NCBI GenBank assembly: GCA_973895155.1
Contig: OZ316892.1
Location: forward strand, 24,738,001 to 24,802,000
Direction of reading: 5' to 3'
Length of the DNA stretch: 64,000 bases
Source of the DNA: Marsupella aquatica
Lineage: Eukaryota > Marchantiophyta
Both the position numbers and the translations under genes were made by a program. This document shows, one piece after another, positions 11,641 through 20,705 of this stretch (the first letter of the stretch is position 1; every line of letters begins with the position of its first letter). The notes under the pieces are model-generated. The model worked only from the letters and a program-made list of their open reading frames with translations, was not told the origin of the DNA and searched no databases.

Positions 11641-11801
11641 TACCAGTCCGCTGGCACTTACGAGCGTATGGAGTTCAGTGATCTGCACTCTCTTTTGAGC
11701 TGCGTCCAGCTATGTAGTCAGTCCATCCGTTCGATTCTTTTGTGTGACTTCGCTCCAAATATAGGGGCTTATGTTGGAGACATACATCGTTAGAGAGAGT
11801 C

Positions 11802-11919
11802 TGTTGTGCGAACTCGAGAGTTGTCGAGAAAGAGCTGACCTAAGGTTCTGCCCTGTGATGTGTTGTGCGAACTCGAGAGTTGTCGAGAAAGAGCTAACCT
11901 AAGGTTCTGCCCTGTGATG
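11802..11919. repeat. 59-bp tandem duplication
   Basis: Two copies beginning TGTTGTGCGAACTCGAGAG at 11802 and 11861 are nearly identical (GCTGACC versus GCTAACC). Confidence 0.92.
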
Positions 11920-12368
11920 TGCATCCCCTGTTGAGCCCTTTTTAAGGCAGATCTTTTGTTCAAAACTGGAACGAAAACAAGCTCTCTCAATGCCCTGTGT
12001 GTCAGATGAGCGTGCACAGTACCTAGAACGACCGTGCAGCTTGCTTCAGATATGTTTTGCACCGTTTAGGTTGAATGCATACATGACCTGAAGTGGAGTC
12101 AGGTGAGAAGAGTCTACACCAAGAATTTAACCTTCCAATTCTTATGACTCCTTTTTCGAGTCAAATTGTGTGCGGATCCGTAGATATGACGCTCTGGATT
12201 TTCGTGACCACTCAACTCCAGTTCTGATTGTGCCGGTAACATTCGATAGAGCTAGTATTTCAGATGCTGTCGATCTCGCCTACCGTGGACCTGAGGATGG
12301 CCACTCACAACGAGATAAGCATACCCAATCAGTGAATTTTCTGAAATTCTAGGAATACTGATCGATCT
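11920..12368. other. Intergenic, no gene seen
   Basis: Short open frames only, and no motif or repeat that I can name. Confidence 0.5.
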
Positions 12369-12725
12369 ATGTTTAATGAATTCGGTCTAGTTGTGGAGGT
12401 GTGTCAAATATTTTGAATAGGTGAAAAATGGACCATGGTCTCTTCTTTATGACACAGAATGTATACCCTTTTCATTTGAACATATTGGCTTCACCTAGCC
12501 GTCTCCCTTGTCACCCTAAGTAGATTCTTACATGAGACTTTTCACTTCACCCTATCATTTCTCCTTTCATTCTATTTCTCCTTGCACACAACACACAGAA
12601 AACACTATTGTGTGTCTAGAGCCCTCATTTGGCTTGGAAATAAGGTACAGAAAATTCAAAATGAATGTTTTTGATTGGATCTATGCACCAAAGCAGCACC
12701 CAAGGCCTGCCCAGAAATATTTCTT
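12369..12725. repeat. Dispersed repeat family, copy 1 (about 350 bp)
   Basis: The sequence from ATGTTTA through CTAGTTGTGGAGGTGTGTC to AGGCCTGCCCAGAAATATTTCT recurs in the same orientation at 44953-45302 with a modest number of differences. No protein coding and no clear terminal repeats are visible. It may be part of a larger unrecognised transposon. Confidence 0.85.
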
Positions 12726-12728
12726 TGG

Positions 12729-13060
12729 TTAAAGTTGCCCCCAATCACTTACTTAGCTTTGGCCGCCCCAATGTAGAGACCCCTTGGGGCAACTGCACAG
12801 TTTGGCTGACTTTTCAACTGCCCTTTTTGTCACAACTACATCCTCAAACCCCATTGGTAACCCCAATTTTGATTACTTTAAGCTTAGTTTATTTGCTTAA
12901 AGTTGCCCCAGGTAGTTTACTTGGCTTTTGGCTGCCCCAATGCCACAACCCCTTGGGGTAATGGCACGGCTGAGCCCACTTTTCAACAGACCTTTTCCTA
13001 CCCCTTTGCATGGAACCCCTTTGGTAACCTCATCCAAATTTACTCGGCTCCTTACTCTCG
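12729..13060. repeat. Diverged tandem repeat of about 168 bp
   Basis: TTAAAGTTGCCCC begins units at 12729 and 12897. Both continue with TTTGGC.GCCCCAATG, CCCCTTGGGG and TTTTCAAC in order. The copies are clearly related but diverged. The segment directly abuts the dispersed repeat on its left. Confidence 0.8.
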
Positions 13061-13374
13061 AATACCATGCACCCTTGGGGTGGTAGTGTGGTTTGTAAAA
13101 CTGTCCAACATAATTGGATATCTGAGAAGAGGTGGTCCCTTTATATATATATACTTCTGGGGACGTTGCACCCCACATTTGGTCCCAATGTTTTGGAGCC
13201 AACCCATGCATATTTGAGTTCTAAATAAGGCGGCAAGTGATCATGGCAACCAAGGGGCTTGTCGGGGAGTTGGAACCTGGGGCAAGAACTTCTCTGAGGG
13301 TTGGGGATGGGACCCTAGGGTCTCAAGTTTCATTCCACCTGGGATGTTGGGTCCAGGCAAGTGCCAGGGTCGTC

Positions 13375-13760
13375 CCCAGACTTATCATTGTTGTCGCTCC
13401 CTCGTTGCTCGCCCTCGTCATCACTCCCTTGTTGTCACTCATCGTTGCTCCCTCTCCGCTTGCTTCTCCGTCGTTGCTTCCTTTGTCCCTCCCTGCGTCG
13501 TTAGTCCTCTTTGTTGCTCCCTCCGTTTCTTCCCCCCCCCCCCCCCCGCCCGGCCGGTCCCCGTCGTCGCCTCGTTGGTCCCTCCTTGCCCCGTTATCAC
13601 CGCAGGGAGTCAGGAGTCGACTTGGGAGGCAGGGAGTCGAGGCAGGGCTTTGAGGCAGCGTTAAGGCAGGGATTTGAGGCAGCGTTAAGGCAGGGATTTG
13701 AGGCAGGCGTCAAGGCAGGGAGTTGAGTTGGGTGTCAAGGCAAGGGGGTGGCACGGAGTC
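13375..13760. repeat. Low-complexity CT-rich tract, poly-C run and a short GGCAGG-type minisatellite
   Basis: About 13380-13610 is a CTCC/TCGTTG-rich strand-biased tract with a C run at 13532-13547. About 13620-13760 repeats GGCAGGGA.TTGAGGCAGCGTTAA with a period near 24 bp. Open frames across it are composition artefacts. Confidence 0.85.
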
Positions 13761-14444
13761 AAGGCAGGGAGTCGGGCGTTGAGGAGGCAAGTTGGTCCGG
13801 GCGGGGGTCGGGCAAGTAGGGTGCAAGCGCCGGTCAATGGGGGCTGACGGCCGCATCTTGGCGAGTTGGGATGTCGGAGTAGGGGCACCCGAGGGAGGGA
13901 CGTAGAGGGCCAGGCACCAAAAGAAGGGGTGTCATCGGGGCGCAAAGGGTTTAGTGTTTAGCGGCTCCAAGTCGGGCCGAGGAGGGAGAAAGCGGCCACA
14001 ACTTTGGGAGAATGGGAGCGCAAGGGAGAGAGTGTCGTGCGCCCCTGGAACTGATATTATTTTGTCTAATTATTGCTTCTGTTTTTCCCGGTGCTGGCTT
14101 TTCTCACTCAAAAAACCCTGGGGATTTCAAATGATGACCATGGCAAAAATGTGCACAATTGTTTATTCTAGAAGTTAATTTATTCCTTCCTCTTTTGCTG
14201 GAATCTTTTTATGGACAGTCTATATTTGAATGACAACCACCATATAAAAGGGCAAAACCTTGTATTATACTTTTTAATATACCTAGAGTAACTATGCCAA
14301 AGTGAAGGGCCTGGTAAAGCTATGGGGCAAAGTGCGTAGGGGGGTCTGGCAATTCAAAAGACAATATTAAATGACATCTTCGTGATTTGCAGAAGGAAAT
14401 GGCAGCCTTTGGTCGATAGTTCACCTATTCCGTCAGATCAGGCC
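13761..14444. other. Intergenic, no gene seen
   Basis: G-rich at first, then AT-rich. No recognisable gene. Confidence 0.5.
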
Positions 14445-14731
14445 CTCGGGGGGTTGACTATCAAAAATCTTAGGAACCACGTGCGATCCAAAATATGTAT
14501 TTTTGGCAAATTTTAACTAAATTTTTAAAAAGTGTAGGAGGCAAAAGAAGGTATTATAAACTCATGTTTATAGAATATTCTTTAATATATATCTTTTATA
14601 AAGTAAAATAGGTTATTAATATTGAAAATAGAGAATATTCTTAGAATATTTTCTTTATAAAATAGGTCTATTTATATTAGGACAGGATCGCACATGGTAC
14701 CCCAAAATATACACTTAGTTAACCCCCCGAG
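14445..14731. mobile_element. MITE, left copy (287 bp) with 8-bp target-site duplication
   Basis: The element starts CTCGGGGGGTTGACTA and ends TTAACCCCCCGAG, so it has imperfect terminal inverted repeats. The inner parts of the ends (ACCACGTGCGATCC and GGATCGCACATGGT) also pair. It is flanked by the direct repeat ATCAGGCC at 14437-14444 and 14732-14739. The interior is AT-rich and non-coding. An 8-bp duplication is typical of hAT-type elements and possible for Mutator-type ones. A second, inverted copy is at 15734-16018. Confidence 0.9.
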
Positions 14732-14739
14732 ATCAGGCC

Positions 14740-15725
14740 GCCTAACGCCTTTCCATCCGAGCCGTCCATCTGGTTTCATGACATTGATGCTGCGCCCATT
14801 CGCTGTGGCAAATGGCCAGCGGGATAGGCGGCCTTCTCTCGCTTATCAGTCGCTTCTCACGTACTCCTCTCTCACTCCTCTCTTTATTGTCGTCAGTCAA
14901 CACACAGCCAATTCTCTATTTCTGCTTTGTTTGAATTTCAATCGCAATTTGTTCCTTTGCCGTTATGGATGCAGATTGGGAGATTAGAACACGGCAAATT
15001 GTGGATGAAAAGTTTGTCAAATACAGCAAGGAGGTTGTGGATGAAAAATTTCTCCAATACAGGAAGGAGGTTGACGCGAAGTTTACTGAAAGAAAGAGGG
15101 TAAATCGATGAGGATGCTCTGATTTGGGAAGCGCAATACATAAAAAGCACTGCTGCCGAATTACTCCTCTTCGTACTTGGTGAACAACCCCGAGACTCAT
15201 ATGAGTCTACATATTTTTGCCAAAGTTTCTAGGATCCTTTCTTCATGACTATCGCACATAGATTGAACAAGGACTGTTATGGTCTCTCGAGAACTTGTGA
15301 TAGAGTTATACTGGCGCGCAACCAAACTGTGCATTGCACAGATTTGGCAGAATTATGAATTTGTATTATGGAATGCCAGCAATTGTTCAAAGATCATCCA
15401 ATGCTTGCTAGCAATCTGAAGGACCAGTACCTGGCGTTAACGAACCACACAGTATTCAAAAAATACCTATTTTGGATCGCTCTGTTTGTGAATTTCAATG
15501 TGTGTCTATGCCCTTGACGCCATCAATTGCTGCTCCCAATTAGAGAGACTGGAAAATGTTGTGCTGTAATTTTGGGGATTAGGATCAAATTTTCTTGTTG
15601 GTGCATGCGCACTTGAGATAGATTCAAAAGCTAGTATAATCTAAACCCTAAATTTGGCAACCTCTACCTGGTAACTTGATTGCATGTGTGATCTTCACAC
15701 TTCTTGCAATTTTAAGGGTAAACTA
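14740..15725. other. Segment between the two MITEs
   Basis: About 1 kb of ordinary sequence lies between the two MITE insertions. It contains a short broken reading frame (14965-15232). Each MITE has its own target duplication, so this segment need not be part of either element. Confidence 0.6.
14965..15232 (+). pseudogene. Short broken reading frame with VDEKF repeats
   Basis: ATG at 14965 opens 48 codons to TGA at 15109. The peptide is hydrophilic with an internal repeat (VDEKFVKYSKEV then VDEKFLQYRKEV). In the next frame, from 15107 to TAG at 15230, the reading continues with DEDALIWEAQYIKS and a hydrophobic AAELLLFVLG, as if a single-base slip separates the two parts. I do not recognise the family. 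It could be the remnant of a transposase or host gene, or chance. Confidence 0.3.
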
Positions 15726-15733
15726 GTATGTGG

Positions 15734-16018
15734 CTCGGGGGTTAACTTAGTGTATATTTTGGGGTACCACGTGCGATCCTAGCCTAATATAAACACACAT
15801 ATTTTATAATGGGAATATTCCAAAAACATTCTTTATTTTAAATATTAATGACCTATCTTACTTTATAAAAGGTATATATTAGAGAATATTCTATAAAAAT
15901 TGGTATATAACACCTTCTTTTGCTTCCTACGATTTTTAAAAATTTAGCTAATTTCTATGAAAAATACATATTTTGGATCGCACGTGGTTCCTAAGATTTT
16001 TTATAGTCAACCCCCGAG
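15734..16018. mobile_element. MITE, right copy (285 bp), inverted relative to the left copy
   Basis: It starts CTCGGGGGTTAACTTAG and ends GTCAACCCCCGAG. It is the reverse complement of the 14445-14731 element along its whole length, with scattered substitutions and small indels. It is flanked by GTATGTGG at 15726-15733 and 16019-16026, a perfect 8-bp duplication different from that of the left copy. It was therefore an independent insertion. Confidence 0.9.
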
Positions 16019-16026
16019 GTATGTGG

Positions 16027-17429
16027 GTCCAGCTCAATTCTTTCACGTAAATTATATAGCCAAAGTACATTCAGAGGAGTGTTATAAATTTGTATTAAAT
16101 TTATGTGCATTAAATTAATTTTATAAGAATGACATCAAAAGCTCATCTACAATAACAAGAGTATGTCATAAGAAAATTAATGGCTTGGATTGAGCCATTA
16201 GGTATAACTATTTGTAATACTATCTTGGGCAACTTAGTTTGAAGATTCAATTTGTTAATATATACAAGTAAAAGAAAATTCTCATCATTATCCTAATATC
16301 ATGGCAAGTGAAAACAAATACAAAAACCATAAGTGTAGAATCATCACAAGTGTTGTTAAGAGAGAGGTTATATATATAGACCAATTTTCATGGGAGTATG
16401 AACACTCATTTCCTTGCATGATGTAGATTTTATAATAAATTGTACTTTATGATATTATTTGTCTTATTATTAAATGTAACTATCTATATTATGTGTATTA
16501 ATAACTCTAATAAACTTAACAAAAATAGGTTGGATAGAAGATTAGTGATGTTGTATTCAACGTTTGGGGGCTTGTGCATATTGATTGGAGGTTTGACTCA
16601 TAATTCTTTTGGTGTGCCTAGGGAGGATTATAGTGAGGATTACAACATACTTCACACTAGGTGTGAGGAGAGTTTACATGAAACATTCAAGCTTGGAGGT
16701 AAACATCAAGTGGTAGAGTATTTTTGTAGGGCTCTCATCGTGTGACCAGGTAGGTTTGTATGATTGCATGTTTGTTTGATGATTACAATTTGTATGGATT
16801 TTATTAGTTGTGAAAAGGCCCAATGACCTTTATATTCTATTCTTGAGCCCATTGACCCTTTCTTGAGATGAACATTTTCTTCTTGGTTGCTAGAGAAGCT
16901 TGGGAGAGTTTACAAATTATTTGGCAATCAATAGCAAACTCAACCTTATTACAACACTTAAATTACAAGTTTGATTTCTTTCTCTTCTCTCTATATGGTT
17001 AATAGTTGTGATTGCTAATATTTTTGTGTGATAAACCAACATCAAACATCTATGCAGTTCCAAGATTTGACCTCTAGTATATTGATTTGTGATAATTATT
17101 TGTGAATAAAAGAAAGTATAAAGTTCTAATTTTCAACATTTTGATATTCAGATCTAAACTTAGTGTACTGTTTGACCAGAAAATTGGAGCTTCATATTTG
17201 ACTTGTCAATGTTTTCTCAAATCTTAACAAATAAAGAAAATGTAAACACTAATACTCTATCTAAGAAGCTTTGCTACAAATAAAGCATAAGAAAACTTAA
17301 GCTTGAGAGTTATTTCATTTTGTTCCTTTTCCAATAGAAATAGCAGAAGCAAGATCTAAATTTGATACTAGTTTTAACATAACAAGCCATTACCTTAAAA
17401 ATCAAGAAGATTCCAAGTTTAGCCATCAT
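16027..17429. other. AT-rich intergenic region
   Basis: No gene that I can support. One open frame (ATG at 16449 to 16745, about 98 codons) begins with a hydrophobic stretch but has no recognisable domain and AT-driven codon use. I regard it as unlikely to be real. Confidence 0.5.
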
Positions 17430-17830
17430 GATGCACACATTTGCAAGTGTACTTTTTGACTCCAATTGTAATTCTAAAATTAATAATGTTACAAGTTAAG
17501 GCATTCTGGTGCACACATCCGCAAGGGTCGGTGTACTGTTTGACCCCAATTGTAATTCTAAAATTGACAAGGTTACAAGTTAAGGCATTCTGGTGCACAC
17601 ATCCGCAAGGGTTGATGTATTGTTTGACCCCAATTGTAACTTTGAAATTGATAAGGTTACAAGTTAAGGCATTGTGGTGCGCACATTCGCACGGGTCGGT
17701 GTACTGTTTGACCCCAATTGTAACTTTAAAATTGATAAGGTTGCAAATTGAATTTTTTTAGTGAACATCCTTAAGGGTTGGTGTAATGTTTGACCCCAAT
17801 TGTAACTTTAAAATCATTTGATAAGGTACA
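17430..17830. repeat. 84-bp tandem repeat, about four and a half copies
   Basis: The unit contains TGTTTGACCCCAATTGTAA, AAGGTTACAAGTTAAGGCATT and TGGTGCACACATCCGCAAGGGT. Because 84 is divisible by three, one frame stays open from 17441 to 17761 and gives a 28-residue repeating peptide. The peptide has no leader or motif, so I read the array as a minisatellite. Confidence 0.9.
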
Positions 17831-18720
17831 GGAAACTTTTGAAAATTCCCAACGCTAAATTAACATCATCTGAACATATTTTTCATAATTAAAAATGCAA
17901 AGACATGATCTAAATTATGAACGTGGCTTTGACTTACTCAACTTAGGTAAAGTTGGCTTAGGGTTAGGTTGGCATAACATAAAGTGGGGTATGATCCCCT
18001 TACTAGCTCTTCTTCTCTCAAGCAAATTTCAACTCATTTGGTAACTAAGTAAGGTGAAGTCTGTTTGAATCTTAAATCTTTTAACTCATTATTGGGAATT
18101 TGTTTGAGCGCAAATGTCTAGAGTCCACATACCCTAGTTTTCTCTCTGTCTTTGAACATTTTCAACCCATTTGATTGAGTAACAAAAAATGATAAATCCC
18201 ACTGATTGGATTGTTTTGGCCCTAACTTAAGCTTTAGTCGGCTTAGGAAAGTTGGCTTAGGGTAACATTGGGCTAATTTCAAGTATAGGTACAGTTTTAT
18301 TTTGAATTCACAAATTTGACCTCAGTTTGAGCTCAAACTTTAAGTACATATTCTCCAAGTTTCCTTTTATCTCTCAACAATTTTGTAGCACATCTGGTTA
18401 AGTAAGGACAAAATGCTGAATCACAAAGCTTCAGATAGATTTTGGTTTCTTGACTTTGATTTGGTCGGTTTAGTCAGAGTAGGCATAAAGTAACTAAGAT
18501 GGGTTTAAGACAAAATTGGAATATCAATTCATTTTCAACTCACAACTTGGAGAGCTCAAACTTTAACTTCCCTTATAAATTTCCCTAGCTTTCCTCTATC
18601 TTGTAGAGAATTTTCAGCCCATTCGGTAGAGTACAACAAAAATAACTGAAAGTTTTTAGAGATCCAAGTTGATTTTGGCTTCAACTTAGTTGCCTCATAA
18701 TACTGAAAAATATTTAATTA
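17831..18720. repeat. Old, strongly diverged tandem repeat of roughly 220 bp
   Basis: Related phrases of the type CCCATTTGGTTGAGTAA followed by AAA..TGA recur near 18033, 18169, 18390 and 18618. GTTGGCTTAGGGT and CAAACTTTAA motifs recur between them. The copies are degraded and boundaries are uncertain. Confidence 0.45.
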
Positions 18721-19818
18721 CTTTTTGCCAATTTCTGAGTGACACGCAACTAGCACATACTTGACATGTGTTACAACTCTCACACGCATCACCATTCTTG
18801 CATGTGTTTACGTTCTGACCCGGATGACAATTCTAACACGAGTGAGTTTATTGTGCATCAATCCATGTTTCACAATTCTCATCATTGATCAATAAACATC
18901 AATGGTCAAGATTGACTTGTTGTCTTATTTTATTGCCCAAAGTACCATGCAAGTTTCTATTTAAATTTGGTATCAAAGAATGTGTATCATTCTTGCACAT
19001 AAACCAGACATTTTCTTCACGCTTGTCACACGAATGTTAAGGCACGTTGCACAATCTCCACCATTGATAAGTAAAATCCAACGGATATGATTAATTGTTG
19101 ACGTGGAATTTTCTCTGAATTTTAAAATTTGCAAGAGTCTCTAACTGCCCGTAACTATTATTTAACCTTGTTTGCCAGATTTTGAGCTTTTATTGCGCAA
19201 TCCGTGCCTACATTAGGGGTCTCAATGAAAATGATCCAGATAGGAAAATTTTAAATGAATTGCGCTTGAAAAACATCTGCCCTAAAAAGAAAAGAAATTC
19301 AGTTGGAAAACAGGAACATGTCCTGCAGATTTCAGCACTAGATGTACACTACTTGGGAAGTTCGGATAATAGTCTTGCACCCCAAATTCATTTACTGTGA
19401 GGCTATATATAGGCCAGTGACGTTTTCTATTAATTGTGATACTAGCATGATGCCTATTCCTTGCGCAAAAGATGTCTTGGTCAGTTGGTAAGGTGCTGAC
19501 AGGCAAAACCGCAAAAAGGCAGCTTGGGGGGACATTTGTTTTAGATGGGGTGTATGGATAGTCTATGAATAGATCTGACAAGGGAAAAAGTCTTTTTTTA
19601 CCAGTTTATGAATGGAGCATCTCACCTTTTTGGTGGGATAGGGTGTTATAATGGTAGATTATATTTAGGGTAAGTGACACACTCCCTACTTATGGCTAGG
19701 TTATAATCATTATTTAGGATGTGGCCAGCATGATCTGACAACTCAGCAGGGCTTTATTACTAGAACTGGGAACACAAGTTATCACTCTTCACCCATTGCA
19801 AACTGAAGGTCTAAGGCA
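18721..19818. other. AT-rich intergenic region
   Basis: No supported gene or repeat. Confidence 0.5.
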
Positions 19819-20060
19819 TACACTAAAGTTACATGCCTGGGCAAAATAGACTAAGGGTGCATTCTTTGGAGAACCAACTAAGTTTTTGATAATTAAAAAA
19901 ACATGGATACATCAGCCTACACTAAAGTTAAAGATGGGTAAAATAGACTCAGGGTGCATTCTTTGGACACCCAACCTAAAGTTTTTTATAATTAAAAACA
20001 CCTGGATACATCAGCCTACACTAAAGTTAAAGATCCACAAAAAAAATAGACGAAGGGTCC
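19819..20060. repeat. 99-bp tandem repeat, two full copies and a part
   Basis: TACACTAAAGTTA begins units at 19819, 19918 and 20017. The units share GGGTGCATTCTTTGGA and ATAATTAAAAA. The third unit is cut short near 20060. Confidence 0.9.
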
Positions 20061-20220
20061 AGCGAGTAAAACCACAGTTTAAATTTTTGATGGATATGGG
20101 ATGGGTATTAGAGAGCATATTTTTTAAGGTTTTTACTTCTTCACCAGAGTGGCCAATGTCCACCAGAGTGGCCAATGTTCAGTGTGTGAAGGATAAGATG
20201 CTCAGAATATTCCTTATTTG

Positions 20221-20350
20221 ATTATTTTCCTGGCCATCAGGTCTCCCAAGCATTAAGGATGACCATTAGATGCTTGCTAATGGGGATTATTTTCCTGGCC
20301 ATCAGGTCTCCCAAGCATTAAGGATGACCATTAGATGCTTGCTAATGGGA
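20221..20350. repeat. Near-perfect 65-bp tandem duplication
   Basis: ATTATTTTCCTGGCCATCAG through TTGCTAATGGG occurs at 20221-20285 and again at 20286-20350 with essentially no difference, so it is very recent. It lies about 350 bp upstream of the coiled-coil gene. Confidence 0.95.
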
Positions 20351-20705
20351 CCCGTGAAAGGATGGACACTGGCTGATGAGATAGAAAAATACTAGCCACT
20401 ATAAAATTTGGGGAAGTTTAGCCACTGTAAAAAATGCTGGTATTCGACCACCATCTAAATTTGTGATGGGTTTGCTAAATTTGTGTGCGAAATCTGGTCT
20501 GTCACACATTTTGAATAGCTAAGATTTGCTTTGCTTACATGGGAGAAAAAAAGGACCCTCTTCCGAGTTCTTCTAAAGACCCCTCGTAACCGGTCCAACC
20601 GGTAGACCCGATCGTGGTCACGTCTCGGGCAACCGGAAACACCGGTCATCGTCATCTTCCCCGCCACATCCGAGACTCTCGAGCTTCAAAGCTTCGAGCT
20701 CGGCA
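20351..20705 (+). promoter_or_regulatory. Presumed promoter and 5' untranslated region of the coiled-coil plastid gene
   Basis: Non-coding sequence directly upstream of the ATG at 20706. A TATAAAA occurs near 20400, about 300 bp before the start codon. Base composition shifts from AT-rich to GC-rich near 20570, consistent with a transcribed leader. The assignment is by position only. Confidence 0.4.

Noticed and set aside
13237-13664. Overlapping 106-138 codon frames around the CT-rich tract
   Set aside because: Low-complexity Pro/Ser/Leu/Val peptides from simple sequence on several frames.
14445-16018. A single transposon with ~285-bp terminal inverted repeats
   Set aside because: Each arm has its own terminal repeats and its own distinct 8-bp target duplication, so two separate MITE insertions explain it better.
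16449-16745. A 98-codon frame with a hydrophobic start
   Set aside because: AT-rich region, no homology recognised and no gene context.
19470-19540. tRNA-like A box (TGGTCAGTTGGTAAGG)
   Set aside because: No matching B box, anticodon arm or acceptor pairing could be folded around it.
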